NCBI GenBank assembly: GCA_945952105.1 | Contig: CAMFGZ010000004.1 | Span: forward strand, 213,377-277,376 | Direction: 5' to 3' | From: an uncultured Rhodospirillaceae bacterium | GTDB lineage: Bacteria > Pseudomonadota > Alphaproteobacteria > Reyranellales > Reyranellaceae | DNA length: 64,000 bases | Shown here: in pieces, positions 47,325-56,494 of the stretch | How the letters are laid out: the number at the start of each line of letters is the position of its first letter | Position numbering within the stretch: position 1 is the stretch's first letter | Position numbers and translations under genes: made by a program | The notes under the pieces: generated by a model | What the model was told of the DNA's origin: nothing | Databases searched by the model: none | What the model saw: only the letters and a program-made list of their open reading frames with translations

Positions 47325-48050
47325 CTACTGCCGCAGCCGCTCGGGCGGCAGGTCGCCGAAGCGGACCAGCGTGCCGAGCATCTGCAGGTACGACACCAGC
47401 GCATCCATTTCGGTGATGGCGGTCGTGCTGCCGTTGAACTTGCCCACGACGACGCGCGGATAGCGCTTCTCGAGGGCCGTCGGGTCGAACTCGGGATTGA
47501 CCTGCGCCTCGAGGTCGGCCTTCGCGTTGGCGATCATCTCGTCGGTGTAGGGCGTTCCGACCGCGCGCAGCGTCTTCAAGTGCTGGGCGATGTCGTCGTA
47601 TTCGAGCTTCTTGTCCGCCAGGAACCCGTAGGCCGGCATGATGCTCTCCGGCACCACCGCGCGCGGTGAGGCGAGATGCGCCACATGCCAGTCGTTGGAG
47701 TAGCGGCCGCCGACGCGCGCGAGGTCCGGGCCGGTGCGCTTGGAGCCCCACTGGAACGGCTTGTCGTACATGCTCTCGGCGGCGAGGCTGTAATGGCCGT
47801 AGCGCTCGACCTCGTCCTTGAAGGGCCGGATCTGCTGGCTGTGGCAGACATAGCAGCCCTCGCGGATGTAGATGTTGCGGCCGAGCAGCTCGAGCGGCGT
47901 GTAGGGCCGCACGCCGTCGACGCGCTCGATCGTGGTCTCGATCGTGAACAGGGGGATGATCTGGACCAGGCCGCCGATCGATACGGTGATCAGCGTCAGG
48001 ACGAGCATCAGAATGGCGTTTTTCTCGATCCATTCGTGACGGATGAACAT
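47325..48050 (-). CDS. ccoO: cbb3 oxidase monoheme subunit CcoO
   Basis: 241 residues from the ATG at 48050 ([11 protein letters not shown], the FixO start). One membrane helix ([20 protein letters not shown]). The heme c motif is [20 protein letters not shown] and distal residues are near [14 protein letters not shown]. It passes electrons from CcoP to the CcoN hemes. The N-terminal extension to 48110 overlaps ccoN and is rejected. Confidence 0.95.
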   Translation of the reverse strand: MFIRHEWIEKNAILMLVLTLITVSIGGLVQIIPLFTIETTIERVDGVRPYTPLELLGRNIYIREGCYVCHSQQIRPFKDEVERYGHYSLAAESMYDKPFQWGSKRTGPDLARVGGRYSNDWHVAHLASPRAVVPESIMPAYGFLADKKLEYDDIAQHLKTLRAVGTPYTDEMIANAKADLEAQVNPEFDPTALEKRYPRVVVGKFNGSTTAITEMDALVSYLQMLGTLVRFGDLPPERLRQ

Positions 48051-48060
48051 CGCGCGTCTC

Positions 48061-49521
48061 CTAGGCTGCGAGGGCAGGGCGGGGACGGGCGGCGAGCGTT
48101 GCCTCGCCACGGATCGTGCGCCACATGTTGTAGGCCATCAGCAGCCCGCCGGTGAGGAAGAAGAGGCCGCCCAGCAGCCGGATGGCATAGAAGGGCTGCA
48201 TGGCCGCGACCGTCTCCACGAACGAGTACTGCAGGAAGCCGAGCTCGTCGTAGGCGCGCCACATCAGGCCCTGCATGATGCCGCTCACCCACATCGCCGT
48301 GATGTAGAGCACGATGCCGATGGTGGAGACCCAGTAGTGCCAGCCGATCAGGCGCGTGGACCACATGGCAGGCCGGTTCCACAGCTTCGGCACCATGTAG
48401 TAAAGCGTGCCGAACACGATGAAGGCGACCCAGCCCAGCGCGCCGGAGTGGACGTGGCCGATCGTCCAGTCGGTGTAGTGGCTGAGCGAGTTGACGGCCT
48501 TGATCGACATGACCGGGCCCTCGAACGTCGCCATGCCGTAGAAGCCGACGGCGGTGACGGAGAAGCGCAGGCCGGGATCGGTGCGCAGCTTGTCCCATGC
48601 GCCCGACAGCGTCATCAGGCCGTTGATCATGCCGCCCCAGCTCGGCATCCACAGCATGACCGAGAAGACCATGCCGAGCGTCTGCGCCCAGTCGGGCAGC
48701 GACGTGTAGTGCAGGTGATGCGGGCCGGCCCAGATGTACATGAACACCAGGGACCAGAAGTGCACGATGGACAGGCGGTAGGAGTAGACCGGCCGGTTCG
48801 CCGCCTTGGGGATGTAGTAGTACATCATGCCGAGGAAGGCCGCGGTGAGGAAGAAGCCGACCGCGTTGTGGCCGTACCACCACTGGATCATCGCATCCTG
48901 CACGCCCGACCAGGCGCCGTAGCTCTTGGTCCCGGTGATCGACACCGGCAGCGCGAGGTTGTTCACGATGTGCAGCATCGCGATGGTGACGATGAAGGCC
49001 AGGTAGAACCAGTTGGCCACGTAGATGTGCGGTTCCTCGCGCTTCAGCACGGTGCCGAGATAGGCAACGAGGTAGGCGACCCAGACGATCGTCAGCCACA
49101 GGTCGACGAACCATTCCGGCTCGGCGTACTCCTTGCTCTGCGTGATGCCGAGCAGGTAGCCGGTCGCCGCCATGACGATGAAGAACTGGTAGCCGAGCAG
49201 GACGAACCAGGCGAGGGGCTCGCCACCGAACAGGCGGGCGCGGCAGGTGCGTTGCACGACATGGAAAGCGGTGCCGATCAGCGCCGTGCCGCCGAAGGCG
49301 AAGATCGCCGCTGAGGTGTGCAGCGGGCGCAGGCGCCCGAAGGTGAGATAGGGGCTGTCGAAGCTGAGCTGCGGCCAGACGAGCTGTGCGGCGATGATGA
49401 CGCCGACGAGGAAGGCGGCGATGCCCCAGAACATCGACAGTACGACGGCGGCCCGGATCGGATCCTCGACATAGTGCGGCGTTGTTCGCGCACCGGCTGA
49501 CAGGACGGCTGGACTCGACAT
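48061..49521 (-). CDS. ccoN: cbb3 oxidase catalytic subunit CcoN
   Basis: 486 residues, twelve membrane helices, heme-copper oxidase type C. Metal ligands: [19 protein letters not shown] (heme b), [18 protein letters not shown] (CuB His, with the cross-linked Tyr elsewhere), [15 protein letters not shown] and [17 protein letters not shown] (heme b and b3). High O2 affinity lets it respire under microoxia. It opens the operon ccoNOQPGHIS and its promoter carries an FNR/FixK-type site. Confidence 0.97.
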   Translation of the reverse strand: MSSPAVLSAGARTTPHYVEDPIRAAVVLSMFWGIAAFLVGVIIAAQLVWPQLSFDSPYLTFGRLRPLHTSAAIFAFGGTALIGTAFHVVQRTCRARLFGGEPLAWFVLLGYQFFIVMAATGYLLGITQSKEYAEPEWFVDLWLTIVWVAYLVAYLGTVLKREEPHIYVANWFYLAFIVTIAMLHIVNNLALPVSITGTKSYGAWSGVQDAMIQWWYGHNAVGFFLTAAFLGMMYYYIPKAANRPVYSYRLSIVHFWSLVFMYIWAGPHHLHYTSLPDWAQTLGMVFSVMLWMPSWGGMINGLMTLSGAWDKLRTDPGLRFSVTAVGFYGMATFEGPVMSIKAVNSLSHYTDWTIGHVHSGALGWVAFIVFGTLYYMVPKLWNRPAMWSTRLIGWHYWVSTIGIVLYITAMWVSGIMQGLMWRAYDELGFLQYSFVETVAAMQPFYAIRLLGGLFFLTGGLLMAYNMWRTIRGEATLAARPRPALAA

Positions 49522-49573
49522 GATCTCTCCCGCTTTGACGGGCGGAGACTAGGGAGCCGGGCGGCGATCTCCC

Positions 49574-49587
49574 TTGATATGGGTCAA
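49574..49587. promoter_or_regulatory. FNR/FixK-type site between ccoN and DUF2189 gene
   Basis: TTGATATGGGTCAA (on the minus strand TTGACCCATATCAA) fits TTGAC/T-N4-ATCAA. The centre is 59.5 bp from the ccoN start. Reading leftward, TAGTCT lies exactly 22 bp past the site, the spacing of class II (-41.5) FNR/FixK promoters. Rightward, TATGAA begins 20 bp after it and the DUF2189 gene starts 63.5 bp from the centre. One site may serve both genes. Confidence 0.85.
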
Positions 49588-49643
49588 GGCTTCGCGCCGC
49601 CAGCCGGTATGAAGTGTCGCATCATGTCCGGAAGAAACTCACG

Positions 49644-50471
49644 ATGAGCGAGCCTGTCGCAGTGTTTCAGGGGCCTTCGCCCCAGATCCGGCGCGTGCCC
49701 ATAGACCGGCCCTGGGCCTGGCTGGCCGCGGGCTGGAACGATCTCTGGGCCGCGCCGGTGAGCGGCCTCGCCTGGGGAGCCGGGGCGGTCGCGGCCGGAT
49801 GGGCTTCCATCGCGCTGCTGCTGTGGTTCGACCAGCCCTGGCTGGTGCTTCCCCTCAGCGCCGGGTTCTTCTTCGTCGGGCCCTTCATGGCGGTCGGCCT
49901 CTACGAGACGAGCCGGCGGCTGGGCGTGGGTCTGCCGGTCGATGGAAGGGCGACGCTTGGCGCCTGGCGGCGCAATCCCGACCAGATCGCTCTCATGGGT
50001 GTCGTGCTGCTGCTGTTGCACCTCGCCTGGATGCGCGCCGCGCAGCTCCTGTTCGCCCTGTTCCAGGGCTCGGGCGTGCCGTCCTGGGACCGCTTCACCG
50101 ACGTCCTCTGGCATTCCGCCCGCAGCCTCCCGTTCCTGGCAGCCGGGGTAGTGATCGGTGCGGCGCTGGCGGCCCTCGCCTTCGTCATCGGCGCCTTCTC
50201 CATTCCCTTCCTGCTCGATCGCCGCCACTCGAACGTGTTCGAGGCGATCGCCACCTCGGTCGCCGCGGTACGCCTCAATCCGCGCCCGATGCTGCTGTGG
50301 GCGGGCCTGATCGTCGTGCTGGTGGCGATGGCGATGGTACCGGGCCTCCTCGGGCTGGTCGTCGTGCTACCGGTGGTGGCCCACGCCACCTGGCACGCGT
50401 ATCGCGACGTGGTGGTCTTCGTGCCGCCGGACGCCGAGGTCAGACCCGCTGGCTCGCCAGCACAAGCATGA
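49644..50471 (+). CDS. DUF2189 family membrane protein
   Basis: 275 residues with about six hydrophobic helices (WASIALLLWFDQPWLVLPL, AGFFFVGPFMAVGLYETSR, FVIGAFSIPFLLDRRHSN, MVPGLLGLVVVLPVVAHATW). The FFFVGPFMAVGLYETSR block and the HATWHAYRDVV ending match DUF2189. Function is unknown. It is divergent from ccoN and appears to share its FNR/FixK site, so it may be oxygen-controlled. ATG 49644 is preceded by a GGAAGAAA stretch. Confidence 0.82.
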   Translation: MSEPVAVFQGPSPQIRRVPIDRPWAWLAAGWNDLWAAPVSGLAWGAGAVAAGWASIALLLWFDQPWLVLPLSAGFFFVGPFMAVGLYETSRRLGVGLPVDGRATLGAWRRNPDQIALMGVVLLLLHLAWMRAAQLLFALFQGSGVPSWDRFTDVLWHSARSLPFLAAGVVIGAALAALAFVIGAFSIPFLLDRRHSNVFEAIATSVAAVRLNPRPMLLWAGLIVVLVAMAMVPGLLGLVVVLPVVAHATWHAYRDVVVFVPPDAEVRPAGSPAQA

Positions 50472-51171
50472 GCGCGGCGTTGGCCAGCAGGACGGGCGCC
50501 GCGATCCATCGCCCGGTTTCACGCAGGCGGCGGCGCAGCAGCAGTCCGCCCCATCCGACGGCGACCAGGGCCGGGACGGTGCCCAGGGCAAAGCCCGCCA
50601 TCGCCAGGGCGCCTTGTGCCGCCGATCCGGTGCCCGCCGCGGCTGCGAGCGCGGCATAGAGCAGGCCGCAGGGCAGGAAGCCCAGCAGGACGCCCAATCC
50701 ATAACGCCCGGCGGGATGGCGCGAGCCAGACAGGGGGGCGGCGAGCCGGGACAGGGTGGAACTCCAGGGAGTCGTGCGTCCGACGGCCAGGCCAGCCGCC
50801 TGCGCGATCAGAAGCAGCGCCGCCACCGCGAGCAGGAGCGACGAGGCCCAGGCGAAGCCCGTGGTGGCGGCGAACAGCGCGGTCGCGCTGCCGGCGATAG
50901 CACCCAGGAGCGAGTAGGTCGTGGCGCGCCCCAGGTGATAGGGCACCAGCGCCGCGCCGGAGAGGCGGCGCCATTCGCCGTAGCCGGACATCGGCGCGGC
51001 GTCGGCTGTGGCCATCACCTGGCCCAGCACGAAGGGGCCGCACATGCCCACGCAATGCATCGCTCCACCCGCCAGGCCCGCAAGGAAAAGCGCGAGCGGC
51101 AGCGAAGCGGCGAACGCAGGAAGATGAAGGCCGCCGCTGCACAGCGCGATCAGGTGCGAGACGAATTCCAT
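50440..51171 (-). CDS. TauE/SafE-like membrane protein linked to cbb3 oxidase
   Basis: 243 residues from ATG 51171 (upstream TTG/GTG codons are alternatives), seven hydrophobic helices. MHCVGMCGPFVLGQVM holds the conserved GMCGP block and GVLLGFLPCGLLYAALAAAA the LPCGLLY block of the TauE/SafE-UreH-type proteins often found in cco clusters. These are thought to help copper or cytochrome handling. Its 3' end overlaps the DUF2189 gene by 32 bp. The FNR/FixK site at 51206 lies only 41 bp from its start, too close to be ideal. Confidence 0.8.
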   Translation of the reverse strand: MEFVSHLIALCSGGLHLPAFAASLPLALFLAGLAGGAMHCVGMCGPFVLGQVMATADAAPMSGYGEWRRLSGAALVPYHLGRATTYSLLGAIAGSATALFAATTGFAWASSLLLAVAALLLIAQAAGLAVGRTTPWSSTLSRLAAPLSGSRHPAGRYGLGVLLGFLPCGLLYAALAAAAGTGSAAQGALAMAGFALGTVPALVAVGWGGLLLRRRLRETGRWIAAPVLLANAALMLVLASQRV

Positions 51172-51205
51172 CTCGGGATTGGACACGTTCAACGGCTATG
51201 TCGAC

Positions 51206-51247
51206 TTGACCTGCATCAAGGCGGGCGGGGGCATAGAGCCGCAGATT
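51206..51247 (+). promoter_or_regulatory. FNR/FixK-type promoter for the UspA-hemN operon
   Basis: TTGACCTGCATCAA (51206-51219), centre 59.5 bp before the UspA ATG. The hexamer CAGATT lies at the class II -10 position (51242-51247, 22 bp after the site), a weak but acceptable match. It probably drives UspA and hemN. Confidence 0.75.
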
Positions 51248-51271
51248 CCGGTACCTGCGAAGGAGTTGCCG

Positions 51272-52105
51272 ATGACCTACAAGACGATCCTGGTCCATTG
51301 CGACGCCGGCCCGAAGGTGGGCCAGCGACTGGCCGTGGCCGCGGACCTCGCGGAACGGCACGCCGCGCATCTGGTGGGCCTGCATGCAAGCCCGCCGCTG
51401 GAAGCCCCGGTCTTCTTCGAGGGCATGCCCATGGACAGTCTCTTCGCCAGCTACGAAGCCGGCGCGAAGGCCGACGAAGACGCCGCGCGCAAGGCCTTCG
51501 ACAAGGCCCTCAAGGGCCGGCATCTCTCCTCCGAATGGCGCGTGACGGAGGGCTTCATCGACAGCGAGCTCGCCGTCCAGTCGCGCTACGCCGACCTGCT
51601 CGTGGTCGGCCAGACCGACCCCGAGGCGCAGACGCCGACCCCGTCGGACCTGCCGGAGTCCGTCGTCCTCTCGACCGGCCGGCCGTGTCTCGTCGTGCCG
51701 CATGTCGGCGTCAGGAAGTCGCCAGGGCAGAACGTGCTGCTGTGCTGGAACGCCACCCGCGAGAGTGCACGGGCCGCCGCCGATGCGCTGCCTTTGCTGC
51801 GCGCCGCTCGCAAGGTGACGGTGCTCGTCGTCGATCCGCGCACTTCGCCCAACGGGCACGGCGCCGAGCCCGGCGCCGACGTCGCGCACTGGCTGGCGCG
51901 TCATGGCGTGAAGGTGGCGGTGCAGCGGGACGTCGCGGCCGACACCGATGTCGGCGGTGTGATCCTCTCGCGCGCCGCCGATCTCGACGTCGACCTGATC
52001 GTGATGGGCATCTACGGCCATAGCCGCGTGCGCGAGATGGTGCTGGGCGGTGCCAGCCGCACACTGCTCGCGAGCATGACTGTTCCGGTATTCATCTCCC
52101 ACTGA
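51272..52105 (+). CDS. Universal stress protein, tandem UspA domains
   Basis: 277 residues, two Usp domains. The first begins MTYKTILVHCDAGPKVGQRL; the second begins NVLLCWNATRESARAAADAL and ends with the nucleotide loop MGIYGHSRVREMVLGGASRT (G-x2-G-x9-G-S pattern), which predicts ATP binding. AAGGAG precedes the ATG. The upstream FNR/FixK site and the hemN gene 11 bp downstream indicate oxygen-dependent expression. A second UspA is at 62761. Confidence 0.9.
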   Translation: MTYKTILVHCDAGPKVGQRLAVAADLAERHAAHLVGLHASPPLEAPVFFEGMPMDSLFASYEAGAKADEDAARKAFDKALKGRHLSSEWRVTEGFIDSELAVQSRYADLLVVGQTDPEAQTPTPSDLPESVVLSTGRPCLVVPHVGVRKSPGQNVLLCWNATRESARAAADALPLLRAARKVTVLVVDPRTSPNGHGAEPGADVAHWLARHGVKVAVQRDVAADTDVGGVILSRAADLDVDLIVMGIYGHSRVREMVLGGASRTLLASMTVPVFISH

Positions 52106-52116
52106 CGCGTGCGATC

Positions 52117-53475
52117 ATGGACGGCACCAACCTCACTCGGCGGAGCCTTGCGGCCTACGACCGGCCTGTTCCGCGCTACACCAGCTATCCCACCGCCGCT
52201 CAGTTCCATGCGGCCGTGGGACCGGTGGATCATCGTGCCTGGCTCGCGGACCTTCCCGACGCGCGGACCACGCTCTACCTCCATGTGCCCTTCTGCAAAC
52301 AGCTCTGCTGGTATTGCGCCTGCAATACGTCCGCGATGAGCCGGACTCAGCCGCTCGACGGCTATGCGCAGGCGCTGGTGCGCGAGATCGATCTGGTTGC
52401 CGAGGCGGTTCCGCATTTGCTGGTCGGGACGATCCAGTGGGGCGGTGGCACGCCCTCGCAGCTTGGCGCCGCGCGCCTGGCGGAGGTCTCCCGGCATCTG
52501 GCGGCGCGTTTCGACCGGGCAAGCGGCGCGGAAACCTCGGTCGAGGTCGATCCACGTTACTGCGACGAGGCTTTCGTCGCGGCGATGGCAGGCGCCGGTG
52601 TCACGCGGGTGAGCCTCGGCGTCCAGGACTTCGACATGGACGTGCAGAAGGCCATCAACCGGCTTCAGTCGGTCGAGGTCACCGGGGCGGCCATCGGCCG
52701 GTTCCGGGAGGCCGGCGTGCGGCACGTGAACATCGACCTCGTGTATGGATTGCCGCGCCAAACCCTGGACTCGCTGTCCCGCACGCTCGATGTCGCGCTC
52801 GCGATTCGACCCGACCGCTTTGCCGTGTTCGGCTACGCACACGTTCCGTGGATGAAGGCCCGGCAACAGCTCATCGACGTGTCGACGCTGCCCGGACTGC
52901 CCGAGCGCGCCGCCATGGCCGATCTGGTCGCCGAGCGGCTCGTCGCCGCCGGTTACGAGCGCATCGGCCTCGATCATTTCGCCCTGCCGTCTGACCCGCT
53001 GGCAACCGCGGCGAGCCGCGGCCGGCTGCGCCGCAGCTTCCAGGGCTATGTCGTCGAGGAGCTGCCCGCGGTCATCGGTCTCGGCGCCTCTGCCATCTCC
53101 AGCCTCCCGCGCGGATTCTCCCAGAACGCCTCCGACACCAAGCGATACCAGTCGGCCATATCGGCAGGTCTTTTCGCCACCGAGCGGGGGGTGGCCACCC
53201 ATGCCGCGGACCGGCTGCGGGCCGAGATCATCGACCGGCTGATGTGCAATTTCGCGGTGGACCTGAGCGAGGTCTGCCGCCGTCACGATGTCGCGGTCGC
53301 TCCCTTTCTCGCCGGCATTGCGGAACTGCCGGCCCTGGTCGACGACGGTCTCGTGCGCTGCGACGGCGAGCGGCTGCACGTCACCGATCAGGGGCGGCCG
53401 CTGGTGCGGTTCGTCTGCGCCGCGTTCGATCAATACCTTGCCCACGGCAAGGGACGCCATTCCTGCGGCATCTGA
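52117..53475 (+). CDS. hemN: Oxygen-independent coproporphyrinogen III oxidase HemN
   Basis: 452 residues, radical SAM enzyme. The cluster motif C60xxxC64xxC67 lies in HVPFCKQLCWYCACN; GTIQWGGGTPSQLGAARL, ETSVEVDPRYCDEAF and GVTRVSLGVQDFD follow. It oxidises coproporphyrinogen III to protoporphyrinogen IX without O2, so heme synthesis continues for the cbb3 oxidase at low oxygen. Likely cotranscribed with UspA. Confidence 0.94.
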   Translation: MDGTNLTRRSLAAYDRPVPRYTSYPTAAQFHAAVGPVDHRAWLADLPDARTTLYLHVPFCKQLCWYCACNTSAMSRTQPLDGYAQALVREIDLVAEAVPHLLVGTIQWGGGTPSQLGAARLAEVSRHLAARFDRASGAETSVEVDPRYCDEAFVAAMAGAGVTRVSLGVQDFDMDVQKAINRLQSVEVTGAAIGRFREAGVRHVNIDLVYGLPRQTLDSLSRTLDVALAIRPDRFAVFGYAHVPWMKARQQLIDVSTLPGLPERAAMADLVAERLVAAGYERIGLDHFALPSDPLATAASRGRLRRSFQGYVVEELPAVIGLGASAISSLPRGFSQNASDTKRYQSAISAGLFATERGVATHAADRLRAEIIDRLMCNFAVDLSEVCRRHDVAVAPFLAGIAELPALVDDGLVRCDGERLHVTDQGRPLVRFVCAAFDQYLAHGKGRHSCGI

Positions 53476-53487
53476 CGGAGTTTATCG

Positions 53488-53703
53488 ATGAGCACGTATC
53501 TTCTCGTTCAGCGGCATGTCGAGGCCGCTCTTGCCGAGGCCGCGGCCAAGGGCATCGACGGCGACGTCGTGGCCCGTTCGCTGTTGTCCGAGGCGATCCG
53601 GATCTTCCGGCTCAAGCGCTCGGCCGGGGATATCGCCTCGGAGCTCACGGCCGCGATCGACAATCTCGACGAGGATGCGCCGCTCGCCTTCATCCGGCCC
53701 TGA
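53488..53703 (+). CDS. Small helical protein between hemN and fixL
   Basis: 71 residues, no cysteines, mostly helical (HVEAALAEAAAKGIDGDVVA, DIASELTAAIDNLDEDAPLA). The gene starts 12 bp after hemN. I recognise no defined family. Position in a FixLJ neighbourhood suggests a helper or a regulated passenger, but this is inference. Confidence 0.65.
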   Translation: MSTYLLVQRHVEAALAEAAAKGIDGDVVARSLLSEAIRIFRLKRSAGDIASELTAAIDNLDEDAPLAFIRP

Positions 53704-53773
53704 AGTTCATCCCGCCGCGCGGGCGTGCTATCGTCGGCGGGACGCACCGCTGATCGATGAAGAACCCATTTCC

Positions 53774-54928
53774 ATGAGCGAACCGACCCTGGCGCTGGCG
53801 CTGGAGGCGGCCGAGGCGCGGCTGCGCTCGGTCCTGCAGACCGTGCCGGATGCCATGATCATCATCGACGAGAAGGGGCAGATCGAGTCGCTGAGCACGA
53901 CGGCGGAACGGCTCTTCGGTTACGATCATGCCGAGGTCGCGGGCCGCAACATCAGCATTTTCATGCCGTCGCCCGACCGGCAACGCCACGACGCCTATAT
54001 CAAGCGGTATCTCGCCACCGGCGAGAAGCGCATCATCGGCATCGGGCGCATCGTGGTCGGCCAGCGCAAGGACGGCTCGACCTTTCCCATGCACCTGACC
54101 GTGGGCGAGCTGCGCACCGGCGATCGCCATCATTTCACGGGCTTCATCCGCGATCTCACCGATCAGCAGATCACCGAATCGCGCCTGAAGGAACTGCAGT
54201 CCGAAGTGGCGCACATGTCGCGCTTCACGGCGCTGGGCGAAATGGCGTCGACACTCGCCCATGAGATCAATCAGCCGCTGACGGCCATCAGCAATTACCT
54301 GAAGGGCTCGCAGCGCATCCTGCAGCGGCTCGAAGGAGACGAGGTGGCGGTGCTGAGGGACGCGATCGGCAAGGCCGCCGACCAGGCACTGCGGGCGGGC
54401 CAGATCATAAGGCGCCTGCGCGAGTTCGTGTCGCGCGGCGACAGCGAGCGCACGATCGAGAACCTGCCAAAACTGATCGAGGATGCCAGCATGCTCGCCC
54501 TGGTCGGTGCGCGCGAGGGCGGGATCGAGACCGTCTTCCGTCTCGATCCGAGCGCCACGCAGGTCTTTGCCGACCGGATCCAGGTCCAGCAGGTGCTGGT
54601 CAACCTGATCCGCAATGCCATCGAAGCGATGCTCGAGACTCCTGCGCCGCGCCGCCTCGAGATCGCGACCGTGCAGAGGGAAGGCGGCTTCGTGGAGGTT
54701 TCGGTGGCCGATTCGGGCGTCGGCCTCGCGCCCGAGGTGGCGAGCAACCTCTTCCGGCCGTTCGTCACGACCAAGCGCAAGGGAATGGGACTGGGGCTCT
54801 CGATCTGCCGCACCATCGTCGAGGCGCATGGCGGCCGGATATCCGTCGCCGGACGCGAAGGCGGCGGCACGGCCTTTCGCTTCACCCTGCCGTCGGTTGC
54901 CGGGCGCGGGGAGGCCGAAGATGCCTAG
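53774..54928 (+). CDS. fixL: Oxygen-sensor histidine kinase FixL (soluble, single PAS)
   Basis: 384 residues. A heme PAS domain covers about 15-130: the proximal His is His72 in RQRHDAYIKRYL and the O2-gating Arg is Arg92 in IIGIGR, then GQRKDGSTFPMHLTVGEL. The HisKA H-box has His163 in STLAHEINQPLTAISNYL. The ATPase lobe has VNLIRNAIEAML (N box), VADSGVGLAPEV and GMGLGLSICRTIVEAHGG. No membrane helix is seen and only one PAS is present; classic FixL proteins have either N-terminal helices or two PAS domains. Loss of O2 should trigger phosphorylation of FixJ. Confidence 0.93.
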   Translation: MSEPTLALALEAAEARLRSVLQTVPDAMIIIDEKGQIESLSTTAERLFGYDHAEVAGRNISIFMPSPDRQRHDAYIKRYLATGEKRIIGIGRIVVGQRKDGSTFPMHLTVGELRTGDRHHFTGFIRDLTDQQITESRLKELQSEVAHMSRFTALGEMASTLAHEINQPLTAISNYLKGSQRILQRLEGDEVAVLRDAIGKAADQALRAGQIIRRLREFVSRGDSERTIENLPKLIEDASMLALVGAREGGIETVFRLDPSATQVFADRIQVQQVLVNLIRNAIEAMLETPAPRRLEIATVQREGGFVEVSVADSGVGLAPEVASNLFRPFVTTKRKGMGLGLSICRTIVEAHGGRISVAGREGGGTAFRFTLPSVAGRGEAEDA

Positions 54929-55565
54929 CCAGGTGGTCCACGTCATCGACGACGATGTCGATGTCCGCCAGTCGCTGGCCTTCCTGCTCAGCACGGCGGG
55001 ACTGGCCGTGCGCGTCCACGATTCGGCAACCACGTTCCTGCAGCTCCTGCAGGACATCCAGGACGGATGCGTCGTCACCGACATCCGGATGCCGGGAATG
55101 GATGGGCTGCAGCTCCAGAAGCGGCTCGCCGAACTGCGCCCCCGGCTGCCGGTGATCGTCATGACAGGTCACGGCGACGTGCCGCTGGCCGTGCAGGCCA
55201 TGAAGGCCGGCGCCGTCGACTTCATCGAGAAGCCTTTCGACGACGAGGTCCTTCTCGCCGCGATCCGCTCCGCCCTCGCGCGTCACGCCCGGGACAGCGA
55301 ACACGAATCCCGAGTGGCGGCCATCACTGCTCGCCTTGCTCTCCTGTCGGAGCGCGAGCGCGAAGTGTTGAAGGGGCTGGTCGACGGCAAACCCAACAAG
55401 GTGATCGCCTACGATCTCGGCATCAGCGCGCGGACCGTCGAGGTCTACCGCGCCAATGTCATGACCAAGATGCAGGCCGACAGCCTGTCGGCGCTGGTGC
55501 GGATGGTGCTGGCGACCGCGCCGCCCGACAAGACACCGGGGCCGGGTGACATCGCGCCCACCTGA
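54921..55565 (+). CDS. fixJ: Response regulator FixJ
   Basis: 214 residues. The receiver domain has phosphoacceptor Asp54 (VVTDIRMPGMDGLQL) and Lys104 (VDFIEKPFDD). The LuxR/FixJ-type HTH includes LSEREREVLKGLVDGKPNKV and ISARTVEVYRANVMTKM. It overlaps fixL by 8 bp. In the family, phosphorylated FixJ activates fixK, whose product would then bind the TTGAN-type sites found here. No fixK is in the window. Confidence 0.94.
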   Translation: MPSQVVHVIDDDVDVRQSLAFLLSTAGLAVRVHDSATTFLQLLQDIQDGCVVTDIRMPGMDGLQLQKRLAELRPRLPVIVMTGHGDVPLAVQAMKAGAVDFIEKPFDDEVLLAAIRSALARHARDSEHESRVAAITARLALLSEREREVLKGLVDGKPNKVIAYDLGISARTVEVYRANVMTKMQADSLSALVRMVLATAPPDKTPGPGDIAPT

Positions 55566-55578
55566 TCCTGGCTTGCCG

Positions 55579-56343
55579 TCAGTGTCGGTTGGCGGCCATC
55601 GGTAGCAGGATCAGCTCCACGAACCGCGTCAACTCGACCTGCGACAGCGTACGCGGTGCGCCGAGTTCGAACAGGGTTCGGTGGGCGAGCACGACACGGG
55701 CAGACAGCGCGAGCGAGCGCTTCTCCAGAGATGTGCCGGCCGGCAGCCGCAGCGAGAAGGCCATCGGCAGATGCCAGCCGCTTCTTATCACCTGTTCCGT
55801 CAGCACCTCGGGCGGATCGTGCGCGACGTCGAGCAGCTGGATCTGCAGTTCCGCGCCTCTCTGCGGCGGCTCCGTTGTAGGATAGGTCGCGGACCCGTTG
55901 ATCACGATTGCCGGCGGCAGGCGGTCGCCAAGCTCCCTCAGCAACGCGCTCGCATGAAACATCGTCGCCTGGCCCTTCGCATCGAGAACGCAGGTGAAGC
56001 GGAAGAGGAATGACGTGCCGTCGCGTCTCCTCGCCCAGCCGTTGCCGGAGATCGTCGTCGGGGGGGGGCTTGACGGATCGGACGCATCGTCGGCCTTGTC
56101 GACGGTCATCCACGGTCGCCCATCGAGTGCAAGGGTCATGAAGGCGGGATCGCCTTGCCGTACGACGCTGCCGGCCTTTCCAGCGCATCGTGAAAGCATG
56201 GATACGGAGAAAATGTCCGATGGTTCGGCGCGGACGTCGATCGACAATGCCATTGCGAAGAGCACGACGACGGCTTGCGCGAGGCGGACGCACAGCACCC
56301 GTCCCAAACGGGTGAGAGCCGGTCGCACGGGTTGATGCGTCAT
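55579..56343 (-). CDS. Exported protein with YbaY-like C-terminal domain
   Basis: 254 residues from ATG 56343. A signal peptide covers about residues 12-40 (VLCVRLAQAVVVLFAMALSI, then DVRA). The C-terminal 130 residues resemble YbaY-type domains: IVINGSATYPTTEPPQRGAE, LQIQLLDVAHDPPEVLTEQV and PMAFSLRLPAGTSLEKRSLA. The N-terminal half (DIFSVSMLSRCAGKAGSVV) is not recognised. Codons near 56060-56068 form a run of nine G's, which could slip or be a sequencing error. Converges with fixJ. Confidence 0.7.
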   Translation of the reverse strand: MTHQPVRPALTRLGRVLCVRLAQAVVVLFAMALSIDVRAEPSDIFSVSMLSRCAGKAGSVVRQGDPAFMTLALDGRPWMTVDKADDASDPSSPPPTTISGNGWARRRDGTSFLFRFTCVLDAKGQATMFHASALLRELGDRLPPAIVINGSATYPTTEPPQRGAELQIQLLDVAHDPPEVLTEQVIRSGWHLPMAFSLRLPAGTSLEKRSLALSARVVLAHRTLFELGAPRTLSQVELTRFVELILLPMAANRH

Positions 56344-56425
56344 TTCCTGCTCCCCGGCGGCGCGATGTCGGCGCCACCGCAGTAGGTGCGTTCTTCCCAG
56401 TGTAGGGGCGGGAAAGAACGTAGCC

Positions 56426-56467
56426 TTGAGCCATATCAAGGGCCGCTCCCGCCTTTCGTCCTATTGG
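56426..56467 (+). promoter_or_regulatory. FNR/FixK-type promoter before small-protein operon
   Basis: TTGAGCCATATCAA (56426-56439) with centre 62.5 bp before the ATG at 56495, and TATTGG (56462-56467) starting exactly 22 bp after the site. The half-site TTGAG is one base off TTGAT, but the extended palindrome CCTTGAnccatATCAAGG is strong. Leftward it is about 90 bp from the exported-protein start without a -10 match. Confidence 0.75.
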
Positions 56468-56494
56468 CAAGAGGTATCCGGCACGGAGCTGCCC

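Noticed and set aside
41500..49521. A fixK/fnr regulator gene within the cco region
   Set aside because: All frames are accounted for by cco genes; no Crp/Fnr domain was found anywhere in the window.
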